The notes under the pieces: generated by a model
What the model saw: only the letters and a program-made list of their open reading frames with translations
The model's database searches: none
Told to the model about the DNA's origin: nothing
Source of the DNA: Thalassovita sp.
GTDB lineage: Bacteria; Pseudomonadota; Alphaproteobacteria; Rhodobacterales; Rhodobacteraceae
NCBI GenBank assembly: GCA_029212905.1
Contig: JARGPB010000004.1
Coordinates: 186,001 to 250,000, forward strand
DNA: 64,000 bases
Direction: 5' to 3'
Program-made: the position numbers and the translations under genes
Shown: positions 16,553 to 25,367 of the stretch, one piece after another
Numbering within the stretch: the first letter of the stretch is position 1
Layout: each line of letters starts with the position of its first letter

Positions 16553-17617
16553 ATGAAATCAGGTGACAACATTCTAAGCGAGATGAATGACCGCTCGCGA
16601 GAGGTATTTCGCAGGGTGGTCGAGGGCTACCTGGCGAATGGCGACCCCGTTGGGTCCCGCAGCCTGACCAGGACGCTAAGCGAAAGCGTCAGCCCCGCGA
16701 CCATCCGCAATGTGATGAAAGACCTGGAATACCTGGGCCTGTTGGACAGCCCCCATGTTTCGGCTGGTCGAATCCCCACGCAGCTGGGCTTGCGGATGTT
16801 CGTCGATGGGCTGTTAGAGGTCCGCGATCTGGATCAGCAGGACCGCCTAAAGCTGGATGAAACACTGAGCTCGAACTCGCGCGATGTTGGCGGGATCTTG
16901 GATCGGGTCAGCACCGCACTGTCCGGGGTAACCCAAGGCGCATCAATTGTATTGACGCCCAAACACGAGGCCCCGATCAAGCATCTGGAATTTGTGTCCC
17001 TTGGGGTGGATCGGTCCTTGGTGGTTCTGGTTTTTGCAGATGGACATGTGGAAAACCGACTGTTTACACCGCCGCCAGGTCAGACCCCGTCCTCGATGCG
17101 CGAAGCGGCGAATTTTCTGAATGCCCTGATCGAGGGTAAAACGCTGACTGATCTACAGAACGAAATCCGCACAGACATCAGCGATCGCCGACAAGAGATT
17201 GATACCTTGGCGCACCAGTTGATCGAAAGCGGGCTGGCGGTTTGGGAAAACGAAGGCGATAGAAACGAACGTCTGATCGTGCGCGGCCGCTCGAATCTCT
17301 TGAACGCCGAGGGGAACGAAGAGGATTTGGAACGCATCCGGAGCCTGTTCGATGACCTGGAACGCAAGCGTGACATCGAAGAATTCCTTCAGCTCACCGA
17401 AAAGGGCGAAGGTGTGCGCATTTTTATCGGCTCCGAGAACAAACTTTTCTCACTTTCGGGTTCCTCTTTGGTGGTTTCTCCTTATATGAACGCTGATCGT
17501 AAAATTATCGGTGCGGTAGGGGTTATTGGCCCGACGCGCCTGAACTATGGACGGATCGTGCCGATCGTGGATTACACGGCACAACTGGTCGGGAAAATGA
17601 TTTCAGACCGGAGCTAG
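16553..17617 (+). CDS. hrcA: Heat-inducible transcription repressor HrcA
   Basis: The 354-residue protein has the winged-helix N-terminus (LSEMNDRSREVFRRVVEGYL, then GDPVGSRSL, SPATIRNVMKDLEYLGLLDSPH) and the HrcA central and C-terminal domain (GVIGPTRLNYGRIVPIVDY). HrcA represses groESL through CIRCE operators. The ATG at 16553 lies 8 bases after AAGG (16541-16544); upstream GTGs at 16544 and 16550 are less likely. I saw no CIRCE inverted repeat in front of hrcA or dnaK in this window, so its targets are probably elsewhere. grpE follows after 9 bases. Confidence 0.94.
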   Translation: MKSGDNILSEMNDRSREVFRRVVEGYLANGDPVGSRSLTRTLSESVSPATIRNVMKDLEYLGLLDSPHVSAGRIPTQLGLRMFVDGLLEVRDLDQQDRLKLDETLSSNSRDVGGILDRVSTALSGVTQGASIVLTPKHEAPIKHLEFVSLGVDRSLVVLVFADGHVENRLFTPPPGQTPSSMREAANFLNALIEGKTLTDLQNEIRTDISDRRQEIDTLAHQLIESGLAVWENEGDRNERLIVRGRSNLLNAEGNEEDLERIRSLFDDLERKRDIEEFLQLTEKGEGVRIFIGSENKLFSLSGSSLVVSPYMNADRKIIGAVGVIGPTRLNYGRIVPIVDYTAQLVGKMISDRS

Positions 17618-17626
17618 AGGTGAACT

Positions 17627-18187
17627 ATGGCAGAGCCCAAGAACAACGATTTCCTGGATGATATCGACGCCGCAGAGGCAGAGGCATTCGCTGACGAGAT
17701 GGAAGAAATCTCGGATGAGGATGCAGAAGTAGATTCGTTACGCGCCGAGCGGGACGAGTACAAAGACAAATTCATGCGCGCGCTTGCCGATGCTGAAAAC
17801 GCGCGGAAGCGTGCGGACAAACAGCGTCGTGAAGCCGAGAACTATGGCGGCTCCAAATTGGCCCGCGATGTGCTGCCGGTTTACGACAACATGAAGCGTG
17901 CGTTGGATCTGGTCACGGACGAACACCGCGAACAAGTCGGTGCCGTTCTGGAAGGCGTAGAGCTGACCATGCGTGAACTGCTGAACGTGTTCAAAAAGCA
18001 CGGGATTGATTTGATTTCGCCACAGGTTGGCGACAGGTTCGACCCCCAGGTTCACGAAGCCATGTTCGAGGCCCCGGTGCCCGGCACCAAAGCCGGCGAC
18101 ATCATTCAGGTCTCTGCCGAGGGCTTTATGCTGCATGAACGCCTGCTGCGCCCCGCGCAGGTTGGGGTGTCTTCGACACCGGGTTAA
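17627..18187 (+). CDS. grpE: Nucleotide exchange factor GrpE
   Basis: The 186-residue acidic protein has a long N-terminal coiled coil (about residues 20-75) and the beta-wing domain, with RDVLPVYDNMKRALDL, GVELTMRELLNVFKKHGI and FDPQVHEAMFEAP. It releases ADP from DnaK (encoded at 59654-61573). It is in an operon with hrcA and ends at a strong bidirectional terminator shared with convergent mutS. Confidence 0.96.
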   Translation: MAEPKNNDFLDDIDAAEAEAFADEMEEISDEDAEVDSLRAERDEYKDKFMRALADAENARKRADKQRREAENYGGSKLARDVLPVYDNMKRALDLVTDEHREQVGAVLEGVELTMRELLNVFKKHGIDLISPQVGDRFDPQVHEAMFEAPVPGTKAGDIIQVSAEGFMLHERLLRPAQVGVSSTPG

Positions 18188-18205
18188 GTAACTGAAAATT
18201 AATAT

Positions 18206-18233
18206 AAAAGCCTCCGTTTCGACGGGGGCTTTT
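18206..18233. terminator. Bidirectional terminator between grpE and mutS
   Basis: The arms AAAAGCCTCCGT (18206-18217) and ACGGGGGCTTTT (18222-18233) pair along 12 bases with one G-T wobble around a TTCG loop. T runs at the 3' end on both strands make it usable by both converging genes. Confidence 0.85.
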
Positions 18234-18244
18234 GTCTGTTTGGA

Positions 18245-20908
18245 CTATGTGTCCCGCAGCGATTTCAACTCATAAATCAAGTCCAGCGCGTCCCGCGGAG
18301 AGAGCTCATCCGGGTGGATCGTCTCCATTCGTTTCTCCAGCGCTGATTCTTTGGCTGGTGGTGGCGGAGGTGGCGGTGGGGTGGCCGAGAATAGCGGCAA
18401 ATCGTCGATCATCGCCTGCTTTTTGCCGCCTTCGCGTTCGCCTTTTTCCAGCGCCTCTAACACGACCCGCGCGCGGGCAACGACAGTGTTCGGAAGACCG
18501 GCCAGCTTAGCGACCTGCACCCCATATGAACGATCGGCCGCGCCCTTGCGGACCTCGTGCAGGAAAATCACGTCACCCTCGAACTCCTTGACGGCCACGG
18601 TGGCGTTTTCGACTCCGCTCAGTTTGCCGGCCAGCGTTGTCAGCTCGTGGTAGTGGGTGGCGAACAAGGCGCGAGATTTGTTGGTGTTGTGCAGGTGTTC
18701 CAGTGTGGCCCAGGCGATGGACAGACCATCATATGTGGCGGTACCGCGCCCAATTTCATCAAGAATAACAAGGGCATATTCGTCTGCCTGGTTCAGAATT
18801 GCAGCGGTTTCAACCATCTCGACCATGAACGTCGAGCGCCCACGCGCCAGATCATCCGACGCCCCAACCCGACTGAACAACTGACTTACCATGCCGATAT
18901 GCGCATCGGTGGCCGGGACGTAGCTGCCCATCTGAGCCAGCAGCGCGATCAAAGCATTCTGGCGCAGAAAGGTCGATTTACCGGCCATGTTCGGGCCAGT
19001 CAGCAGCCAGATTGCAGCGGCATCTTGGTCGGCTGAAAGATCGCAATCGTTGGCAATAAAGGGCGTAGATCCTTGTTTTTTAAGGGCTTGTTCGACAACT
19101 GGATGGCGGCCGCCGGTGATGTTCAGCGCGCGGCTGTCGTCCACCTGGGGGCGGCACCAGTTTTCGCCACGGGCCAGATCTGCCAGGGCGGTTGCCAAAT
19201 CAACCTCGGCCAATGCGCGCGAGGCGGCGCTGATCCGGTCGGCCACATTCAGGATCGCGGTGCGCAGGGTTTCGAAAAGGCGCTTCTCGATCTCCAGCGC
19301 GCGACCGCCTGCATTCAGGATTTTTGTTTCCATTTCTGACAGGGGAACGGTGGTAAAGCGCACTTGGTTTGCGGTGGTTTGTCGGTGCTTGAACGTGTTG
19401 GACAGGGGTTCGGAGAGCATCCGGTCAGCGTGGGTCGCCGTGACCTCGACAAAGTATCCAAGCACGTTATTGTGCTTGATTTTCAACGCGTTGATCCCGG
19501 TTTCTTGAATATACTCCTGCTGCATTTTTGCGATGACGCTGCGGCCTTCGTCGCGTAGCTGGCGCATTTCATCCAGCTCTGGTTCGAACTCGGAGGCGAT
19601 GAACCCGCCGTCACGGGTGAGCAGGGGGGGCTCGGCCACAAGAGCTGAATCCAGCAGGTTCAAAAGGTCGTCATGGCCAACCAAATCCTGCGCGGCGAGT
19701 GTCAGTAGCGCGGGTAATTCGTGGCCATTCAGGGCGTCAGCAAGCTGGCCTGCTTGTTCTAACCCGTTGCGGATGGCGGCCAGGTCGCGGGGCCCGCCAC
19801 GGTCCAAACCCAGCCGCGAAAGGGCACGATCGAGGTCGGGAACCTTGCGCAGATCATCTCTTAGTTTTGCAGACAAGGTGCTGTTATTAAACGAAAAACC
19901 AACGGCGTCCAGACGTCCATGAATCACCTCTAAAACACGGGAGGGACTGCTGAGGCGACGTTCGAGCAAACGGGCGCCGACGGCGGTGACTGTGCGATCA
20001 ATCGCGGACAGCAGCGACCCGGCGCGCGCCCCGTTCAGCGCGTGGGTCAGTTCGAGATTGCGGCGGGTGGCGGCGTCGATCTGGACCACGCGAGACTCGG
20101 CCTCGCGGGTGGGGCGACGGAGCAGGGGCAGCTTACCTTTCTGAGTGATTTCAAGGTATTCGACGATGGCGCCCATGGCTGAAACCTCGGGGCGGGTGAA
20201 CTGACCAAAGGCGTCCAACGACCCAACATCGAACAAATCACACAGCCGTTTTTCGGCTGATGTACTGTCAAAGGCCGACCGCGACAGAGGGGTCACGGCG
20301 GCCCCGCTTTCCTCGGCCGTTTGGTACAAATTGTACGATTCACTGCCTGAAATGTACAAATCCCCCCCATCCGGCAGGATGACCTCGGATGGGCGCAGGC
20401 GCGCCAGCTCGGGGCCCAGGCGAACCGGGGGCAGGGGCATCACGTGGAACTCGCCGGTCGAGATGTCGACCCAGGACAGCGCGGCCTGATCGCGGACCGC
20501 CGCATAGGCGCACAGGAAATTGTGGCGCCGGGCGTTCAGCAGGGATTCCTCGGTCAGGGTGCCGGGGGTGACAAGGCGGACGACCTCGCGGTGGACGACG
20601 GATTTGGCGCCGCGCTTCTTGGCCTCGGCGGGGTCCTCCATCTGTTCGCAGACGGCGACGCGGAAACCCTTGCGGATCAGCGTCAGGAAATAGCCCTCGG
20701 CTGAATGCACGGGGACGCCGCACATGGGGATGTCCTGATCCTGGTGTTTGCCGCGCTTGGTCAGGGCGATGTCCAGGGCCTCGGCTGCGGCGACGGCATC
20801 GTCAAAGAACATCTCGTAGAAATCGCCCATCCGGTAGAACAGAAGCGCATCTTTGTGGGCCTCTTTGATTTCGAGATATTGCGCCATCATTGGCGTGACT
20901 TTGCTCAC
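18245..20908 (-). CDS. mutS: DNA mismatch repair protein MutS
   Basis: The 887-residue protein has the N-terminal mismatch-binding domain with the FYEMF wedge (RMGDFYEMFFDDAV). The connector, lever and clamp domains follow, then the ABC-type ATPase with Walker A TGPNMAGKSTFLRQ near residue 636, the signature segment DDLARGRSTFMVEM and Walker B LVILDEIGRGTATYDG. The C-terminus carries a proline run (about residue 840) before the tetramerisation helix. The GTG at 20908 has AGGGGGA just upstream; the open frame continues to 21769 without family similarity and overlaps maeB, so that extension is rejected. Confidence 0.96.
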   Translation of the reverse strand: MSKVTPMMAQYLEIKEAHKDALLFYRMGDFYEMFFDDAVAAAEALDIALTKRGKHQDQDIPMCGVPVHSAEGYFLTLIRKGFRVAVCEQMEDPAEAKKRGAKSVVHREVVRLVTPGTLTEESLLNARRHNFLCAYAAVRDQAALSWVDISTGEFHVMPLPPVRLGPELARLRPSEVILPDGGDLYISGSESYNLYQTAEESGAAVTPLSRSAFDSTSAEKRLCDLFDVGSLDAFGQFTRPEVSAMGAIVEYLEITQKGKLPLLRRPTREAESRVVQIDAATRRNLELTHALNGARAGSLLSAIDRTVTAVGARLLERRLSSPSRVLEVIHGRLDAVGFSFNNSTLSAKLRDDLRKVPDLDRALSRLGLDRGGPRDLAAIRNGLEQAGQLADALNGHELPALLTLAAQDLVGHDDLLNLLDSALVAEPPLLTRDGGFIASEFEPELDEMRQLRDEGRSVIAKMQQEYIQETGINALKIKHNNVLGYFVEVTATHADRMLSEPLSNTFKHRQTTANQVRFTTVPLSEMETKILNAGGRALEIEKRLFETLRTAILNVADRISAASRALAEVDLATALADLARGENWCRPQVDDSRALNITGGRHPVVEQALKKQGSTPFIANDCDLSADQDAAAIWLLTGPNMAGKSTFLRQNALIALLAQMGSYVPATDAHIGMVSQLFSRVGASDDLARGRSTFMVEMVETAAILNQADEYALVILDEIGRGTATYDGLSIAWATLEHLHNTNKSRALFATHYHELTTLAGKLSGVENATVAVKEFEGDVIFLHEVRKGAADRSYGVQVAKLAGLPNTVVARARVVLEALEKGEREGGKKQAMIDDLPLFSATPPPPPPPPAKESALEKRMETIHPDELSPRDALDLIYELKSLRDT

Positions 20909-21043
20909 GTCTGTCCCCCTGTGATTTGGCGGGAACCTTACAAATCGGTGCGATTGTGCGAAAGGCGAAAACGTCTTTGTGTTGAGACTGCGCCCCAAGC
21001 CATGTAAGAGGCTGAGGCCCAACCATGCACAGGCCCGATTGAT

Positions 21044-23299
21044 ATGACGAAAAACCGCGTTACCCCCGAAGAGGCTTTGGCCTTCCATCTGGAACCAAGC
21101 CCCGGCAAATTCGAGATCACGGCCACCGTGCCGATGACCACACAGCGCGACCTGTCGCTGGCCTACTCGCCCGGCGTGGCGGTCCCCTGCGAGGTGATCG
21201 CCCAAGAGCCCGAGACGGCCTATGATTACACCAACAAGGGGAACCTTGTGGCGGTGATTTCCAACGGAACCGCGGTTCTGGGCCTGGGGAACCTGGGCGC
21301 GCTGGCATCCAAGCCGGTGATGGAAGGAAAGGCGGTTCTGTTCAAACGGTTCGCCGACGTGAACAGCATCGACATCGAGCTGGACACCGAAGACCCGGAT
21401 GAAATCATCAAGGCCGTCAAACTGATGGGCCCCACATTTGGCGGGATCAACCTTGAGGACATCAAGGCGCCGGAATGTTTCATCATCGAGCAGAAGCTGA
21501 AGGAAGAGATGGATATCCCTGTCTTCCATGATGATCAGCACGGCACGGCGGTGATCTGTGCGGCGGGTCTGATCAACGCGCTGCATATCTCGGGTAAGAA
21601 AATCGAAGACGTAAAGGTGGTTCTGAACGGCGCGGGCGCCGCTGGCATCGCCTGTATCGAGCTGCTGAAACGCATGGGCGCGCGGCACGAAAATTGCATC
21701 GTTTGTGACACTAAGGGCGTGATCTATCAGGGGCGTACCGAGGGTATGAACCAGTGGAAATCTGCCCACGCGGTGAAAACTGACCTGCGGAGCCTAGAAG
21801 AGGCGATGGTGGACGCGGATGTGTTCCTGGGCGTGTCTGTCAAAGGGGCTGTGACGCCCTCGATGGTCGAATCGATGGCTGATAACCCGGTTATTTTCGC
21901 CATGGCGAACCCCGATCCTGAAATCACCCCCGAAGAAGCCCACGCCATTCGCGCCGATGCGATTGTGGCGACCGGGCGCTCGGATTATCCGAACCAGGTG
22001 AATAACGTTCTGGGCTTTCCGTATCTGTTCCGGGGTGCGCTGGATATCCACGCCCGCGCGATCAACGACGAGATGAAAATCGCCTGCGCCGAGGCTCTGG
22101 CCACTCTGGCGCGCGAGGACGTGCCGGACGAGGTGGCGATGGCCTATGGCAAGGCGCTGACCTTTGGTCGGGACTATATTATCCCGACGCCGTTCGATCC
22201 GCGGCTGATCTATACGATCCCGCCCGCAGTGGCGAAGGCGGGGATGGACACGGGCGCGGCGCGCCGTCCCATCATCGACATGGACGCCTATGAGCTGTCT
22301 TTGAAAACCCGGATGGACCCGACGGCCAGCATCCTGCGCGGGATCAACGCCCGTGCGCGGAATGCTCAGGCGCGGATGATTTTCGCCGAAGGCGACGACC
22401 CCCGCGTGCTGCGGGCAGCGGTACAGTACCAACGCTCGGGGTTGGGCAAGGCGCTGGTCGTCGGTCGCGAGGCCGATGTGAAACAAAAGCTGGAAATCGC
22501 AGGCATGGGCGACGCCGTCCGCGAGCTGGAGGTGGTGAACGCCGCCAACAGCCGTCATTTGGATGCCTACAAGGATTTCCTGTACGAGCGGCTTCAGCGC
22601 AAAGGCTTCGACCGGCACGATGTGCACCGTATGGCCGCGCGCGATCGTCATGTGTTCAGCGCCCTGATGCTGGCGCATGGGCATGGCGACGGCCTGGTGA
22701 CGGGCGCGACCCGGAAATCGGCCCACGTGCTGGAGCTGGTGAACCATGTATTTGACGCCGACGCCGAACATGGTGCCGCCGGCGTCACTGCGATCCTGCA
22801 CAAGGGTCGGATCGTGCTGATTTCGGATACTCTGGTGCATGAATGGCCCGACGAGGAAGACCTGGCCAACATCGCCGAGCGCTCGGCCGGGGTGGCGCGG
22901 CATCTGGGGCTAGAGCCGCGGGTGGCGTTTGTCAGCTTCTCGACTTTTGGGTATCCGGTGTCTGAGCGCGCCGAGAAAATGCATATCGCCCCCAAGGTTC
23001 TGGAAAAACGCGGCGTGGATTTCGAATACGAAGGCGAAATGACCGTCGATGTGGCCCTGAACCCCAAAGCGGCCGAGGCATATCCGTTCCAGCGCCTGTC
23101 TGGCCCCGCGAATATCCTGGTGGTTCCGGCGCGGCACTCGGCCTCGATCAGCGTGAAGCTGATGCAAGAAATGGCCGGCGCGACGGTAATCGGCCCGATC
23201 CTCAGCGGTGTTGATAAGTCGATTCAGATTTGCTCGACGAATGCGACGGCGAATGACATCCTGAACATGGCCATTCTGGCCGCATGTAAAGTGGGCTAA
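21044..23299 (+). CDS. maeB: NADP-dependent malic enzyme with C-terminal phosphotransacetylase-like domain
   Basis: The 751-residue protein decarboxylates malate to pyruvate. The malic domain has SLAYSPGVAVPCEVI, FKRFADVNSIDIELDT and HDDQHGTAVICAAGLINAL; the NAD(P) domain has VVLNGAGAAGIACIELL. From about residue 430 a PTA-like domain follows (ARMIFAEGDDPRVLRAAVQY to the end), which in this family is regulatory, responding to acetyl-CoA, rather than catalytic. This hybrid MaeB architecture is common in rhizobia and Rhodobacteraceae. It is divergent from mutS. Confidence 0.95.
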   Translation: MTKNRVTPEEALAFHLEPSPGKFEITATVPMTTQRDLSLAYSPGVAVPCEVIAQEPETAYDYTNKGNLVAVISNGTAVLGLGNLGALASKPVMEGKAVLFKRFADVNSIDIELDTEDPDEIIKAVKLMGPTFGGINLEDIKAPECFIIEQKLKEEMDIPVFHDDQHGTAVICAAGLINALHISGKKIEDVKVVLNGAGAAGIACIELLKRMGARHENCIVCDTKGVIYQGRTEGMNQWKSAHAVKTDLRSLEEAMVDADVFLGVSVKGAVTPSMVESMADNPVIFAMANPDPEITPEEAHAIRADAIVATGRSDYPNQVNNVLGFPYLFRGALDIHARAINDEMKIACAEALATLAREDVPDEVAMAYGKALTFGRDYIIPTPFDPRLIYTIPPAVAKAGMDTGAARRPIIDMDAYELSLKTRMDPTASILRGINARARNAQARMIFAEGDDPRVLRAAVQYQRSGLGKALVVGREADVKQKLEIAGMGDAVRELEVVNAANSRHLDAYKDFLYERLQRKGFDRHDVHRMAARDRHVFSALMLAHGHGDGLVTGATRKSAHVLELVNHVFDADAEHGAAGVTAILHKGRIVLISDTLVHEWPDEEDLANIAERSAGVARHLGLEPRVAFVSFSTFGYPVSERAEKMHIAPKVLEKRGVDFEYEGEMTVDVALNPKAAEAYPFQRLSGPANILVVPARHSASISVKLMQEMAGATVIGPILSGVDKSIQICSTNATANDILNMAILAACKVG

Positions 23300-23315
23300 T
23301 CGCAAGGAGACCCGA

Positions 23316-24188
23316 ATGACCATCTGGAACCTCGGGTCTATTAACGCTGATCATGTCTATCGGGTGCCGCATTTGCCCGAACCCGGCGAAACCATCGCGG
23401 CGGCGTCGTTGTCGCGCGGATTGGGCGGCAAGGGGGCCAACATGTCGGTGGCCGCGGCGCGGGCCGGCACGCGGACGGCTCATATCGGGGCGGTTGGTGC
23501 GGATGGGCGCTGGGCGGTCGAGCGCCTGACCGAATATGGCGTCGATACCCGCTGGATTCGCGAAGTGGCCGAACCGACGGGCCACGCGGTGATCAATGTC
23601 GATGACAGTGGCCAGAATGCGATCGTTCTGTTCCCCGGCGCGAACCGTCACATCCCTGAATCCATCGTTGGCCTGGCCTTGGCCGAGGCGCATCCCGGCG
23701 ACATCCTGTTGATGCAGAACGAGACCAACAAACAGCGGTTTGCCGCTGAAATAGGGTCGAAATTGGGGCTACAGATCGTCTATGCCGCCGCGCCGTTTTC
23801 CGTTGCGGCGATCACGGCCATCATGCCTCAGCTGGATATGCTGATCCTGAATGCAATCGAGATGGAGCAGCTGCACATTGCCACGGGGCTTGTGCCTGGA
23901 CCGGATATGGGCGTCGATACGGTTCTGGTGACGCGTGGCGCCGAGGGCTGCGTTCTGTTCGATGCGGCGAACGGACACGAGCCGCGCACATTCCCCGCGC
24001 GGCAAGTCAATCCAGTGGACACGACCGGCGCGGGCGACACGTTTACGGGCTATGTTCTGGCGGGGCTGGATCGCGGAATGCCGATCGAACAAGCAATCGA
24101 CCTGGCAACCCGCGCCGCCGCGTTGATGGTGATGCGAAAAGGGACCGCTGATGTGATCCCTGACCTGCGCGACGTTCAGAGCTTTTAG
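23316..24188 (+). CDS. PfkB family carbohydrate kinase (ribokinase-like)
   Basis: The 290-residue kinase has the PfkB signatures GLGGKGANMSVAAARAG (residues 39-55, near the N-terminus) and the C-terminal VNPVDTTGAGDTFTGYVLAG, which holds the anion hole and catalytic Asp. The substrate cannot be fixed; ribokinase is the closest resemblance. AAGGAG precedes the ATG, 16 bases after maeB. The stop shares a 4-base TTAG overlap with the convergent msrA stop. No sugar transport genes are nearby. Confidence 0.9.
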   Translation: MTIWNLGSINADHVYRVPHLPEPGETIAAASLSRGLGGKGANMSVAAARAGTRTAHIGAVGADGRWAVERLTEYGVDTRWIREVAEPTGHAVINVDDSGQNAIVLFPGANRHIPESIVGLALAEAHPGDILLMQNETNKQRFAAEIGSKLGLQIVYAAAPFSVAAITAIMPQLDMLILNAIEMEQLHIATGLVPGPDMGVDTVLVTRGAEGCVLFDAANGHEPRTFPARQVNPVDTTGAGDTFTGYVLAGLDRGMPIEQAIDLATRAAALMVMRKGTADVIPDLRDVQSF

Positions 24189-24850
24189 CCCCCGACAAAG
24201 GGGGCTGCTTTGCCCCACAATTGACGGACTTTTTGATCGCGGCCACAGGCGTTGCGGTATTTCTTATAGGCTTTGGACTGCTTGATCGGGCCAAAGCGCG
24301 TCAGAACGGTCTTGGTCCCGCGATAGTAATCCTGGTGATAGCTTTCGGCCTTGTAAAAAGGTTTCGCAGGCAGGATGGGCGTCACGATTTTCTGACCAAG
24401 GGCCTTTTGTGCGTCGGCCTTGGCGGTCTCTGCAATGGCCTTTTGCGCTGGGTTAGAGACGAATATAGCGGTGCGATAGCTGTCGCCGCGGTCGCAGAAC
24501 TGACCGCCCGCATCCGTTGGATCCACCGAGCGGAAGAACATGTTCAGCAGCTGCGCACGCGAGATAACCGATGGATCAAAGGTAATCTGGACGGCCTCGT
24601 AATGGCCGGTGCCACCGCGCGTGACCTTTTTGTAGGTCGGGTTTTTCAGCGTACCGCCGGTATAGCCCGACACGGCCTTGGTGACGCCTTTGACGGTTTC
24701 AAAATCCGATTCAACACACCAAAAACACCCGCCGGCGACGGTTAGCGTTTCGGTCTGCCCGGCTCGGGCGTCACCGCAATTCAGCATGACCCCCAGAAGG
24801 ATGGCCAGCGACAGAAGGATGGGTTTGATCGTGTTGAACTGAATGGTCAT
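24185..24850 (-). CDS. msrA: Exported peptide-methionine (S)-S-oxide reductase MsrA
   Basis: The 221-residue protein has a hydrophobic signal segment (IKPILLSLAILLGVMLNC) ending near ARA-GQ, then the MsrA active site AGGCFWCVESDF with catalytic Cys42. The domain continues with GYTGGTLKNPTYKKV, GHYEAVQITFDP and YHQDYY. It reduces oxidised methionine and here probably works in the periplasm; whether Cys25 makes it a lipoprotein is unclear (LNCGD is not a good lipobox). The ATG at 24850 follows AAGGGGA; the frame to 24922 lacks support. Confidence 0.93.
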   Translation of the reverse strand: MTIQFNTIKPILLSLAILLGVMLNCGDARAGQTETLTVAGGCFWCVESDFETVKGVTKAVSGYTGGTLKNPTYKKVTRGGTGHYEAVQITFDPSVISRAQLLNMFFRSVDPTDAGGQFCDRGDSYRTAIFVSNPAQKAIAETAKADAQKALGQKIVTPILPAKPFYKAESYHQDYYRGTKTVLTRFGPIKQSKAYKKYRNACGRDQKVRQLWGKAAPFVGG

Positions 24851-25015
24851 GGCAAAGTCCCCTTTGAGCCAAGCATGACCCAGGGCGCCTGTCTTCGCCA
24901 ACCCACTGCAATCGAATGTCACGCAAGGGTGAGAGGGCGTGAGCCTGCTTGTCTTGGGCCGTTTCTGGGCAATCAGTCGGCTGGCCCATCGGGCGATCCG
25001 AGGCGTTAGGCGGAA

Positions 25016-25297
25016 TTACAGCAGCTCTTTTAGCTTCATCGCCACGGCGGGGTTGCCGGCCAGCTTGATTTTGCCGGTCATCACGGCTGTCATTGGGTTC
25101 AATTTGCCCTTGATCAGCTTCTCGACGTTTTCGACCGACATTTTCAGCGTGGCGTCTGTGTCCTGGTCGTCCAGCGAAACCTGACTGTCGGCGATCACCA
25201 GGACGCCGGCGTCTCCGCAATCGAATTTTAGGCTGTCAGTAAAGTTGCTGGCGGCAACCGAGCTGCGGATCATGTCGGCGATGTCGGTCAGTGTCAT
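25016..25297 (-). CDS. SCP2 sterol-carrier-like domain protein
   Basis: The 93-residue protein is essentially one SCP2-like domain: SLKFDCGDAGVLVIAD, ATLKMSVENVEKLIKGKLNPMTAVMTGKIKLAGN and AVAMKLKELL follow the family pattern of a lipid-binding fold. Small free-standing SCP2 proteins in Rhodobacteraceae are uncharacterised; some SCP2-like partners (UbiJ, UbiT) assist ubiquinone synthesis, but this one is not assignable. The ATG is only 14 bases downstream of the argG terminator stem-loop, which raises the question of how it is transcribed. Confidence 0.85.
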   Translation of the reverse strand: MTLTDIADMIRSSVAASNFTDSLKFDCGDAGVLVIADSQVSLDDQDTDATLKMSVENVEKLIKGKLNPMTAVMTGKIKLAGNPAVAMKLKELL

Positions 25298-25310
25298 GGT
25301 GCCCCCAAAT

Positions 25311-25339
25311 GCAAAACGCCCCCCTGAAATAGGGGGGCG
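25311..25339 (-). terminator. Rho-independent terminator of argG
   Basis: Arms 25317-25325 and 25331-25339 form a perfect 9-bp G/C-rich stem with a 5-base loop, followed on the minus strand by TTTTG. It lies 28 bases past the argG stop and just before the start of the SCP2-like gene. Confidence 0.85.
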
Positions 25340-25367
25340 CATCGCCTAGAACAATTGTGACTTGGCG

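Noticed and set aside
20909..21769. N-terminal extension of mutS
   Set aside because: The extension has no MutS similarity and overlaps maeB; GTG at 20908 has a strong AGGGGGA site.
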